Below are positions 7,601-14,653 of a stretch of DNA of 19,145 bases, in pieces. Under the pieces are notes generated by a model. The model was not told the origin of the DNA. It saw only the letters and a list, made by a program, of their open reading frames with translations, and searched no databases. Origin of the DNA: Zelonia costaricensis (Eukaryota > Euglenozoa > Kinetoplastea > Trypanosomatida > Trypanosomatidae); assembly GCA_030849075.1 (NCBI GenBank), contig JASAOO010003048.1, forward strand, positions 1-19,145, in the 5' to 3' direction. Positions within the stretch are counted from its first letter, which is position 1; each line of letters opens with the position of its first letter. The translations under genes were made by a program, and so were the position numbers.

Positions 7601-7870
7601 TGCCGCCGCCTCGGCGCTGTCGCAGCTGCCGTCGGCCATCATGTCCGCCATGAGCTCCGTTTGCATCGTGTACAGGGCCGTGGCCCTCTTCAGGAGCTCC
7701 GCCTCCTTAGCCGCCCCAATCTGGCGGCGCACGTCGAGCTCCGCGCTGTACGCCTTGCACCTCCCCGTCTCCTGCCACAGGCGACAAGCCTTGCTCAGCT
7801 TCGTGAGGTCATCGCTGTGGAAGCCGAGGGAGCGGGAGTAGTGCTTGAGGCCTCTGGTGTTGCTCAGCAT
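4661..7870 (-). CDS. MEX67: MEX67/NXF1-like mRNA export factor
   Basis: 1069 aa from ATG at 7870 to TAA at 4661-4663; an earlier in-frame TTG is not a likely start. MEX67/NXF1 carries mRNA through nuclear pores with MTR2. Domains seen: an N-terminal CCCH-like finger with halves at 28-39 (KACRLWQETGRCK) and 139-145 (RPCPFSH); a Ser/Glu-rich linker (about 180-220); leucine-rich repeats at about 483-575, with LHGLTMKHCLITSADGLVES, LYALDLSENRL, LLRLSLRSNPITRKPEY and LPQLTSLDG, the last being the classic LRR-cap seen in NXF proteins; and a probable NTF2-like domain at about 605-890 (FFDTATMRDAR, ENCYMAYQYTIYP, IVTLHGVMTWRLP), interrupted by a basic Ala-rich insert with KGKRRKTG (784-791). The last 170 residues are helical; I cannot assign a UBA domain. 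Trypanosomal MEX67 is known to have an N-terminal CCCH finger, which supports the call. Length is greater than I expect for the family because of Ala/Ser-rich insertions. Confidence 0.85.
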   Translation of the reverse strand: MLSNTRGLKHYSRSLGFHSDDLTKLSKACRLWQETGRCKAYSAELDVRRQIGAAKEAELLKRATALYTMQTELMADMMADGSCDSAEAAALTHGGFSADPAKRTEVIGKLVEELKREPAYLNWSLDAAVAERLVELKVRPCPFSHRGDVQQALKRSRSATDTAEAQLQQQHRSETTAALRSATAPASCSSATTPVASPDADAEASSSASADESEEEESREWTAERHRIFASLTPLQRCVVCLLWQRRFRVVQGLVADVRLTLEKYVTAQYQATGRAGPPPPAVMAAAADAGLPAQLPRLATSPEHRSSSGRVAADEGEGEDALEAYLRSAAFEELVETEAQRVVTRVAFRPELGLVDLSALPQLVAHMSTHPSSGIVLARTLTYFTGKQLRRSARAARSAAAASPSHHHNDAPAPVSFAHLLFPGRQAITEKELDLSTTSRADEVVEALEWTLQAYHREAQLRGEAGISEDAAHVSALFRHQHVRLHGLTMKHCLITSADGLVESLRKRHLEHFLYALDLSENRLWSLRFLLVLRAHYAQRLLRLSLRSNPITRKPEYQEQVRTSLPQLTSLDGEPIRRPPLQLPKPWPASCTRWSAADGSPEQQAQEAVLDCVARLLYIWETRRVPHTARELESWRDAGRPAPPEEELNEDNFPHRYLHPAAAFSVAMAPGLKFFDTATMRDARSVELETSYAGMRLSAVDVRDARVFDVAMKSSSRNLLAGRPALQRYGRGAENCYMAYQYTIYPDRMDVQHHLSSAVVSAACVPDVVAVTPAQRQSDAAAKGKRRKTGPASASGATAAAADGAGARFGALARRTAPQQQHIVTLHGVMTWRLPSMKGSECLRAAYTRVLTLTKKVLPAQNREWERLRSPPYVLMNDQVFLLPAAAAAPTAATALMPAVYVANTPPRLARLVVEFGLEACRDGAAFVRDVMERCTSPASEYAALQALVLGVLGPTAADAQNTQPGKEAEADGAQLACARAAHAPLSRLFDAHRRVASPVSALRQYVVFSVLDGATAAAPSTAATPSAAADANAADVLAWAAARHVVPLSLLHDVTSVTNECYTLAFK

Positions 7871-7882
7871 CTGCGTGGTGTG

Positions 7883-7950
7883 CTGGGCAGGGGGTGGCAA
7901 CGGACGGACGGACGGAGGGGCGAGGGAAGGGGCGAGTGGGAGGAGGAGGC
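7883..7950 (-). promoter_or_regulatory. Candidate spliced-leader acceptor for MEX67-like gene
   Basis: On minus, a long pyrimidine-rich stretch (CTCCTCCTCCCACTCGCCCC, CTTCCCTCGCCCCTCCGTCC) leads to CCCAG with AG at 7884-7883. The 5' UTR would be 12 bases. A second AG (7872-7871) directly abuts the ATG. Confidence 0.6.
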
Positions 7951-7996
7951 GAGAACGGGCTCGACCTCAGTGTGCGGCGGCTGCAGTTCTGCAAGG

Positions 7997-8012
7997 GTGT
8001 GTGTGTGTGTGT
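7997..8012. repeat. (GT)8 microsatellite
   Basis: Eight perfect GT units on plus between the truncated gene and the MEX67-like gene. Confidence 0.9.
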
Positions 8013-8400
8013 ACGCGCGTGTAGGCGTGCAACAAGGGGGGTGGGTGGGGGAGGTGGAGGAGACGTTGTGAAGGCCGAGGCAGGGTGGGGGGGGTGTACG
8101 GCATAGAGGGACAACGCGCGAAGGCGGCGAGAAGGCGCGCTGCAGTGCGGGCACACGCCGTGTGATGGCCGCTCACCCCGTGCCCTGCGTGCCCTCGTCC
8201 GCGCGTTCATCGTTCGCGGCGCGTGCGCTGTCCGCTTCGTTTCTTACGGGTCTTGTGATGATGCGGCGTGACGCACGTGAGAGGCAGATGGTGGGCGCCC
8301 TCACGTAAAGCGGTGTGAGGGCCGGGGTGGGGTGAAGTGGGGTGGGGTGGGAGGGGGACCGCGGACTGGTTAGCTGGCGGCGCAGACGCGTGTAGGCGCC

Positions 8401-8403
<3 letters not shown>

Positions 8404-8459
<56 letters not shown>

Positions 8460-8471
8460 ACCAAAACACCN
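8404..8471. other. 56-base C homopolymer next to an assembly gap
   Basis: Bases 8404-8459 are 56 consecutive Cs, followed by ACCAAAACACC and an N at 8471. A homopolymer of this length at a gap edge is probably a sequencing or assembly product, or a real C run whose length is not reliable. It falls where the minus-strand gene to its right should end. Confidence 0.85.
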
Positions 8472-9941
8472 CCCAGTGCGTGCAATGGCCTCGGCGATGC
8501 ACGCCTTCGCTTCCGTCACGACCTTGTGCTCGATAAGCACCTCCGCGCGCCGCTGCGTCTCCATCTCGTGGTACAGCGCGGCGGTACTCGAGCACGTCGG
8601 CACAAAGCAGACGAGCATGCACGCGCCGCGCCGCAACGTGGCAAGGGCCTGGGAGAGCTGCAGCGCAGTCTGCTGCCGGTCACCGCCTGCCCCGACACTG
8701 CGGCGGTTACTCCTACTACGACAGCGCGCACGCCGCCGCTTCTCCGCGCCCGCTGCGCCGTCGTCGTCAGTGTCAGCGCTGCTGCTGCTGCCGTCGTTGC
8801 TCGAGGGCCCGACGGGCAGCGGCAGGTGCGCCGTGTACGCGCCCACATCGATCGAGTACGCGGGCACGAAGTCGAAGGGCCGCGGCAGCGCCCGCCCTGG
8901 GCCGGCGGCCACAACCTGGATGTAGCTCGCCGTCTGCGCCTCCACCTGCGCCGCCGCGGCGTTGGTGAGGGGCACGTGCGAGATCTGGCAGCCCGCGCCG
9001 CTGTGCAGGCCCAACTCCAGCGTCGACTGCAGCGCCGCTTGCGCAAACGTGAAGTCGAGTGCATTGACGTCGAGCACGGCGAGCCGGCGAGCCTCGTCGC
9101 CCGTCTGCCGGCGCTGCCGCCGCGCCAGCCCGTTGGCGGTGCGCTCGATGCTGGAGATGAAGGCCAGCCGCGCCGTGCGCAGCGCACGCAGGCCGCAGCA
9201 CTCGGGTGCGCGGTAGCACACGCCGTTCTCCGTGAGAAGGGCATCGCTTGCCCCCGCACCGGGGCCTGCCGAGCCGTCACTGCCCTTCCTCGCCGAGAGC
9301 TTGGGCGAGAAGGACGAGGTGGACACGAGGGCCGCGTCACGAACCTTACCCACCCACTCCGCCACCACAACCTCCTCCTCGCTCTGACTCAACTCCTGCA
9401 GCTGCGCGGCGAGGCCCCGGCCGGTGCACGCCTGCGGATCAGACGGCGGCTTCTGCCGCAGCACGCGGCTGCCCTTCACCTCCGGCACCCGCAGCGTCCA
9501 CTCCGACTCCACCACCTTCGCGGCCTCGCCGCCAGCACTCGACTCTGCCGCCGCCACCGCCGCCACCACGTCGGTCCTGCGCGTCTCACGCGACTGCCGC
9601 TTGAGGACGTCGAGCTGCGCGGTGATGGCGGAAAGCTCGTCCGCGGTCAGTCGTCCCGTAAAGGCGCTCTCCGCCGTCACGCCGCGCGGGCACCCGTACG
9701 CGAGGGTGCGCACAAGCCGCACCGTGTTGCCGTACACCTCGAGCCGCTCGCCCGGCGCGAGCCCCTCGCGCTCACCAAACGCCAGCGTGTAAATGTTGGT
9801 GGCAGACGGCGCGGCGGCGACGAGCGTGGACGAGCTTGGGGCGGAGGCGCTGGTGTAGTAGTCGTTAAGGCCGCCAAGCTCGAGACACTGCGTCCGCATC
9901 CCCGCGGCCCGAGGTATGAGGGCCGGGAATACCTTGTACAT
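8472..9941 (-). CDS. Hypothetical protein, truncated by assembly gap
   Basis: 490 codons are visible from ATG at 9941 (MYKVFPALIP) to the gap; the 3' end is missing or scrambled. An in-frame TTG two codons upstream is not a likely start. I do not recognise the family. It has no clear signal peptide or membrane segment. Visible parts: an N-terminal segment with NIYTLAFGEREGLAPGERLE (49-68), a charged helix (about 99-122), a long Ala/Ser/Gly-rich linker (203-236), a more ordered region with a Cys cluster (VCYRAPECCGLR, 241-252) and LAVLDVNALDFTFAQAALQ (287-305), an acidic then basic NLS-like stretch (DTDDDG then KRRRARCRSRSNRR, 391-414), and a final helical part with a hydrophobic strand CMLVCFVPTC (441-450). 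Codon use is strongly G/C-ending throughout, so coding status is secure. A soluble, possibly nuclear protein is inferred from the basic stretch only. Confidence 0.75.
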
Positions 9942-9968
9942 GTGCAAGACTATCAGGTTCGCGTGTGT

Positions 9969-10051
9969 CTGTGTTTAAGGGTTTGAGTTTCAAGTCCGAA
10001 AGACGCGGATCGGGCGCACCAACGAGTTGAGAGTTGGAGGGGAACTGCGCT
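9969..10051 (-). promoter_or_regulatory. Weak candidate spliced-leader acceptor
   Basis: On minus, AG at 9970-9969 (CACAG) is the first AG after a patchy pyrimidine stretch (TTCCCCTCCAACTCTCAAC near 10050-10032). It leaves a 27-base 5' UTR before the ATG at 9941. The tract is discontinuous, so the site is uncertain. A longer tract at about 10110-10175 could drive a more distal acceptor. Confidence 0.35.
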
Positions 10052-10465
10052 GCGGGAAGTGTGAAGCGCTTCGCGGTGCGCTTGCGCGTGTGAGGCGATG
10101 CGTGGTCGCGGGAGGAGGAGGAGGGGAGGGCGAGGGGATGAGGAGGAGCTGGGAAGAGAAGGAGGTGCGGGGAGCGGGACACGAGCAGCACTGGCGCACG
10201 GCACGCCACGGTGCAGCGCAGCCCTCATCTCCACCCGTGCAGAACAGACGCCTGACTTGCGGGCTGACGGGCATACACGGCGGCTGCACAAACGACGCAC
10301 GCGTGTGAAGGCGCTGAGGGGGAGGGCCAATGCTGGGAGGCGTGGATGGAGCGCAGGGGCCCACAGGACGGCGGGTCGATCGAGTGACGAGAGTGGGCAC
10401 GTGAATGGCGGTGAAGAGGCGGGAAGCCCATTTGACATCGCCACACGCGGAGGCGGCACACACGA

Positions 10466-10484
10466 ACACACACACACACACACA
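10466..10484. repeat. (AC)n microsatellite
   Basis: Nine AC units on plus, (GT)n on the transcribed strand, starting 16 bases after the kinase stop codon. Confidence 0.9.
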
Positions 10485-10500
10485 GAGCTTCGCACAAGTA

Positions 10501-13500
10501 TCATGCCGGCGCGGCGACGGTGACGGCGGCGACGCTCGCGGCGGCTGTGGTCGGCGATGCGGTCGTGGTGGACGGTGTTGCTGCCGTCGCCGCCGGCTCC
10601 AGCGGGGAGAGATGGCGCAGCACCTTCGCCATGTCCTGCTGCAGCCCCTCGTCGCAGAGCCAATCGCACTCGGCCAGCTCCGTGAGCAGCCGCTGCATCG
10701 TGCGGAGCAGCACCGGCACCGGCGGCGCGGTGGTCACGTCCTGCGGCGTCCACACGGACACGCTCGCCGAGGGGCTGCCGCCGCTCACCAGAGCCGACAG
10801 CGGCACCTCCGCAAACCACTGCACGAGCATCGCCACCACGTCCACCAGCGTCGCCACCGCGGACGCCAACGCGGACTCCTCGCCGACCCCGCCCCCGCTG
10901 CTGCTGCTGCTGCCGCTGCACATGCTGGGGCGATGCGGCCGCCGCGGCGGTGGTGGGGAGAGCGGGCCCGCGTCGCCTGCGCCGCTGTCGCCGTGCCCGA
11001 CGTGGGTGGTGGCGGTGTTGTGCGTCCCCGACCCGCGCCGAATCAGGGCCTCGCGGGCGGCCGCCGCCTGCACGTCGATCAGCAGCGCCACCACGGCCTC
11101 CCACATCCACGCGCACCCCGTGCAGGCAGCCAGCATCTGCTTCTCGCTCGTCATGGCGGAGAGGGCGGTGATCAGGCTGGCGGTGAGGTCCGCCACGCCG
11201 CTGGAGCGCTTCAGCGTCAGGGCCAGGAGGGTAATGCAGTGCACCGGGTCACGCACGTAGCGGGCCGCACGCAGCGAGGTCGCCTGCAGCGTGGACAGGG
11301 CCTCCACCGCGGCGCAGCGCACCTCCGGGGTGAGCGACTCGCACGAGGCCACGTACACGAGTGTCGCGGCGAGGCTCACGCCGGCCTGTTCGAGCGACTC
11401 GGCGCGCGTCTCGCACGCCACTGCGATGAAGTGCGTCAGCAGGCGCACGCCGGCCTCGCACCCGCTCCGCGCCGCCTCCTGCACGGCGAGCACCCACGTC
11501 ACGGTCGGCGCCCAGCACACCGGCTCCAGCGTTGTGCCGCTCGCTGCCGTGGCGGCAATGGTGGGGTACAGGCCGTTGCCCAGCGTGCTGGCCGCCGAGC
11601 TCGACGGCGCGAGCGCACCACCGGCGCTCGCAGAGAGTCCGACGGCGGCGGCGGCTGGCACGGAGTCGCGCGGGCTGACCGAGGCGGGCGAGGGCGACAC
11701 CGCCACGCCGCCGGGCCCGGGCGACGGCGTGTCCCGCGTGCTCGTCATGTCGCTACTCGTCCGCGCCGGCGGCGGCGGCGACGGTGCGACGGCGGCGGCG
11801 CTGTTGAGCAGCGCGCGGCTGCCGGCCAGGGCGGGCACCGGGGATGCGCGGCTGGCGGCACCGAGGTCCCACAGGAACGCGCGACCGCCGGGGAGCGGCT
11901 CCAGCGTGAGCAGCACCGCGAGGAGGAGGTCCAGCGTCGCCCACTCCCACGCCGGGGCGGTGTGGCCGAGGAAGGCGGTGCGGCACTGCGCCTCGATGCC
12001 GTGGCACAGCACCGCCGCCCCGCCATCGCCCAGCAGCCGCTCCCGCGCGCGCCGCTGCTGCTCGGGCAGGGGCACGAGCATCGCGGCCGCCTCCACCGTG
12101 ACGGGTGCCGGGGCCGCGGAAGAGGGGGTGCCGGGGCCGCGCGAGGACGGCATCGACGAAGCCCCTGCAGCGCTCGTGCCGGCGGCCTGCCCTGCGGCGT
12201 CCGTCGCGGCCGGCGGCTCTGCCACGAGCCGCGCGTGCAGAGCCCGCACGCAGGCCGCCACCTTCTCCTTCTCCAGCCCTAGCACGAAGCGCAGGGCTCG
12301 AGGGTCTGTGGGGGTGTAGGCGGGCACGCTCGGGTCCTGCGCGGCGCAGCAGCGGCAGTACAGCGTGACGAGGTGGTCGGCGTCGCACGCCGATGTGAGC
12401 TCATCGACGGCCCACAGCTCCGTCAGACCGAGCTGATTCAGAAACAGCGGGGCCAGGTTGCCGCCGCGGCTGTCCGCGAAGTGGGAGAAGTGCCACATGA
12501 TGTTGCCGATGTACTTGGGCGTCATCACGCGCGGCGTGAGCACCGGCACCAGCAGCGGCAGTGCGTCGCTCCTCAGCCAGGCCTCGCAGCGCCCCCCCTC
12601 CGGCTCCACCAGCAGGTTGCGCTCCACCCACTGCGCAATCACCGCGAAGCGCTCGCCCGAGCCGGCTGCGCCGAGAAGAGCGCCGTCGTCTCCGCCGATG
12701 ACGCCACCACCACCACCACCGCCAGCTCCACCAACGAGGCGGCCCTCGCGCACCGCACGCAGCAGCTGCGGGACGGCGCAGTTCAGGAACCACGGGTGCT
12801 GGAGCAGCTCCCCCGCGCTCGGGCGGTCCATCGCGCGGGGCCGGAAGCACAGCCGCAGGAAGGAAAGGCCTTCACTGCTGAGGTGCAGCTCGGGTGGGAG
12901 CGGTGGCAGCAGCGTGGCTTCGCAGCGCGGGTTGGCGGCACCAGCTGGAGACGGCGCTGCAGCTGCGGGCCCAGTGGCGGCTGCGGTGGCGGCGGTGGTG
13001 GCGTGCTTCGATGCCGTCTGCGTGGTGGGTGGTGTCGCACTCTTTGCGCCGCTGCGCCGCTTGCGCACCACCGCCGCTGTCGAGCTGCGCCCGCCGTCGT
13101 CGTCCACCGAGCCAGCGCCGCTGGGGGCGGCAGAGCCCGGCGTGCCCCGCGACGGCGTGGGGACCGCGCCGGGTGCCTCGCCACCCTCACCCACGACCTC
13201 GTAGAAGCCCTTGAGGATGTGGTGGATGGCGTTGGGCACGGTGCGGTCGAAGTACGGCGGCGCGCCGGTCAGCAGCTCCACGGCGAGGCAGCCCACCGAC
13301 CACACGTCGCTCGCCGCCGTGGCCTTGGAAAGACCGCCCAACACCTCGGGGGCGGCCCAGTACGCGGACCCGCGGAACTCCCCGCCGCCGCCGCCCGCAC
13401 CACCAGCGGTCGCGGGTGCATCTGCACCCTCCTCAACCCGCCCTGTGCGGCCGGCGTGCGTGGAGGACGACGCAGACGACGGCGCCGGCCAGTCCTCGTT

Positions 13501-13986
13501 GCTGCGTGGGCGCAGGGCGAAGTCCGTGAGTTTGACCAGCTCGCCCTCGAAGAGCAGCAGGTTGGATGCCTTGAGGTCGCCGTGCACGACGCCCCACGGG
13601 GCCATGCGGTGGAGGGCGGTGAGGGTCTGGTACACGTAGTGGCACACGCGGCTCTCCGCCATCGGGCCGCCCTGCCGCAGACACCGCAGCAGCGACCCGT
13701 GCTCCGTAAACTCCTCCACGAGGAAGAGGCGGTCGTGCTGCTGCATGTGGTCGAGGTACTCGACAACGTGGGGGCAGCGGTGGTGATTGAGCGTGTGCAG
13801 CGCGTCCACCTCGCGCAGCCAGTCCTCCATGTCCTGCGGCCGGTTGCCGAGAAGCTGCTTCACGGCCACGTCCTTCCGCGTCGCGACGTCGTGGGCTCGG
13901 TAAACACGCGCGCTGCCACCGCGGCCCACCTCGCCCAGCAGCCGGTAGGACGAGTAGCGGCCCTTGACAGTGTCCACCGCCGCCAT
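10501..13986 (-). CDS. MAP3K-epsilon/Cdc7-like protein kinase with helical-repeat C terminus
   Basis: 1161 aa from ATG at 13986 to TGA at 10501-10503. The kinase domain spans about 14-400: glycine loop GRGGSARVY (21-29), VAVK with K43, helix-C E59, VVHGDLKASNLLL (H135-G136-D137, N142), LTDFALR (D155-F156-A157), GSAYWAAPEV (207-216), SDVWSVGC (226-233), TGAPPYFDRTVPN and a final RPRAMDRPSAGELLQHPWF. The GAPPYFD, PPLPPEL and LLQHPW features fit STE11-type kinases of the MAP3K-epsilon/Cdc7/SepA set, which act in cytokinesis or septation and also carry ARM-like C termini. Two insertions occur, in the activation segment (about 163-203) and the C lobe (about 265-357, with RKRRSG). Residues about 445-1130 are Leu/Ala-rich helices resembling ARM/HEAT repeats (TPEVRCAAVEALSTLQATSL), split by low-complexity linkers. 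Odd points: HRD reads HGD, DFG reads DFA, and the third loop Gly is Ala26. K43, E59, D137, N142 and D155 are present, so activity remains possible. Confidence 0.88.
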   Translation of the reverse strand: MAAVDTVKGRYSSYRLLGEVGRGGSARVYRAHDVATRKDVAVKQLLGNRPQDMEDWLREVDALHTLNHHRCPHVVEYLDHMQQHDRLFLVEEFTEHGSLLRCLRQGGPMAESRVCHYVYQTLTALHRMAPWGVVHGDLKASNLLLFEGELVKLTDFALRPRSNEDWPAPSSASSSTHAGRTGRVEEGADAPATAGGAGGGGGEFRGSAYWAAPEVLGGLSKATAASDVWSVGCLAVELLTGAPPYFDRTVPNAIHHILKGFYEVVGEGGEAPGAVPTPSRGTPGSAAPSGAGSVDDDGGRSSTAAVVRKRRSGAKSATPPTTQTASKHATTAATAAATGPAAAAPSPAGAANPRCEATLLPPLPPELHLSSEGLSFLRLCFRPRAMDRPSAGELLQHPWFLNCAVPQLLRAVREGRLVGGAGGGGGGGVIGGDDGALLGAAGSGERFAVIAQWVERNLLVEPEGGRCEAWLRSDALPLLVPVLTPRVMTPKYIGNIMWHFSHFADSRGGNLAPLFLNQLGLTELWAVDELTSACDADHLVTLYCRCCAAQDPSVPAYTPTDPRALRFVLGLEKEKVAACVRALHARLVAEPPAATDAAGQAAGTSAAGASSMPSSRGPGTPSSAAPAPVTVEAAAMLVPLPEQQRRARERLLGDGGAAVLCHGIEAQCRTAFLGHTAPAWEWATLDLLLAVLLTLEPLPGGRAFLWDLGAASRASPVPALAGSRALLNSAAAVAPSPPPPARTSSDMTSTRDTPSPGPGGVAVSPSPASVSPRDSVPAAAAVGLSASAGGALAPSSSAASTLGNGLYPTIAATAASGTTLEPVCWAPTVTWVLAVQEAARSGCEAGVRLLTHFIAVACETRAESLEQAGVSLAATLVYVASCESLTPEVRCAAVEALSTLQATSLRAARYVRDPVHCITLLALTLKRSSGVADLTASLITALSAMTSEKQMLAACTGCAWMWEAVVALLIDVQAAAAREALIRRGSGTHNTATTHVGHGDSGAGDAGPLSPPPPRRPHRPSMCSGSSSSSGGGVGEESALASAVATLVDVVAMLVQWFAEVPLSALVSGGSPSASVSVWTPQDVTTAPPVPVLLRTMQRLLTELAECDWLCDEGLQQDMAKVLRHLSPLEPAATAATPSTTTASPTTAAASVAAVTVAAPA

Positions 13987-14013
13987 GGCTGCGCGTCGCT
14001 ACGCCAATCCTCT

Positions 14014-14014
14014 C

Positions 14015-14058
<44 letters not shown>
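14014..14058 (-). promoter_or_regulatory. Candidate spliced-leader acceptor preceded by (CA)n instead of pyrimidines
   Basis: On minus, (CA)20 (14058-14019) is followed by CGCAG with AG at 14015-14014, leaving a 27-base 5' UTR before the kinase ATG at 13986. I see no conventional polypyrimidine tract in the 130 bases upstream, only CA and CCCA repeats. Confidence 0.4.
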
Positions 14059-14060
<2 letters not shown>

Positions 14061-14115
14061 GGTGGGTGGGTGTGTGGGTGTGTGTGTGTGTGCGTGTGGG
14101 TGGGTGTGTGGGTGC
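14019..14115. repeat. (TG)20 microsatellite with GGGTG-rich extension
   Basis: Twenty perfect TG units (14019-14058) run into GGGTGGGTGTGTGGGTG-type repeats up to about 14115. The extension has several G3 runs with short T/TGTGT loops and so has G-quadruplex potential on plus. Confidence 0.9.
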
Positions 14116-14428
14116 CACACCGTCAAAGCCGCTTGCTGAGCTCTCTCTGTGCTAAACAGGTGGCCGCACTTGCGTCGCGTGCGCAGTCGCAGCCGCGGGG
14201 AACGCCACCAGAGGTGCATGAAAGGCGAGATAGCGCCGCAGCGAAGATCGCCATGAGATGATGAAGGGGAGCGGGGGAGAAGGGATTGACGACACAGGGC
14301 GTAGGAGGAGCACACCAACACCAAAGGCACCCCACGCTGCGTCGCTGCCAGCGCGCGCATGTTGCGGCACGCCTGCCACGAGGGAGAAGAAGATGAACCG
14401 TGCAATACGGCATTGGCCCGCCCGCCCG

Positions 14429-14491
14429 CCCGTCCCCCCCCCCTGGACGGGTGACGTGACTCCACGCGCACGTGGAGGGGGGGGGGACGGG
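14429..14491. repeat. Perfect 15-bp inverted repeat with nested hairpin
   Basis: CCCGT plus ten Cs (14429-14443) is the exact reverse complement of ten Gs plus ACGGG (14477-14491). The 33-base loop contains a second palindrome, CTCCACG-CGCA-CGTGGAG (14460-14477), which shares one base with the G run. Three more outer pairs can form past one bulged G. It lies about 160-225 bases after the PPR-gene stop, so it would be in the 3' UTR or in the spacer removed during processing. Confidence 0.8.
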
Positions 14492-14653
14492 GCGGCGATG
14501 ATGCGGCACGAAGGCTAAGGCATGCAGTAAACTGCGCACCCACAGGCACGTGTGGTGCTGCGTCCTTATGCGTGTGGACTTCGTAGGCTGTGTAAGTGTG
14601 AAGGAGCGCTGTGCACGGTGCAGCCCCACCCTCCCGTCGGCGGCCATCGCGGC

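Larger units (their letters stand above)
7871..8470. other. Spacer between truncated gene and MEX67-like gene, including gap
   Basis: The part near 7883-7950 is the MEX67 acceptor. A TG tract lies at 7997-8012. The rest up to the C run at 8404 is 3' UTR or lost coding sequence of the truncated gene at 8472-9941. On minus, open frames ending at 8173, 8207 and 8370 could each hold its true C terminus; the 8207 frame ends with a basic HHHKTRKKRSGQRTRRER tail. The gap and homopolymer prevent a choice. Confidence 0.45.
9942..10500. other. Intergenic spacer, kinase to truncated gene
   Basis: There is no supportable gene. It contains a CA tract close to the kinase stop, a purine-rich stretch at about 10110-10175 (pyrimidine-rich on minus) and the weak acceptor near 9969. 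Confidence 0.6.
13987..14653. other. Intergenic spacer, PPR gene to kinase gene
   Basis: There is no supportable gene. It contains the long TG tract and related GGGTG repeats (14019-14115) just upstream of the kinase start, and a large GC inverted repeat at 14429-14491 in the PPR-gene 3' region. Confidence 0.6.

Noticed and set aside
10405..12282. 625-residue plus-strand frame opposite the kinase gene
   Set aside because: It is an antisense shadow of the kinase coding sequence, Arg/Gly/His-rich with no domain.
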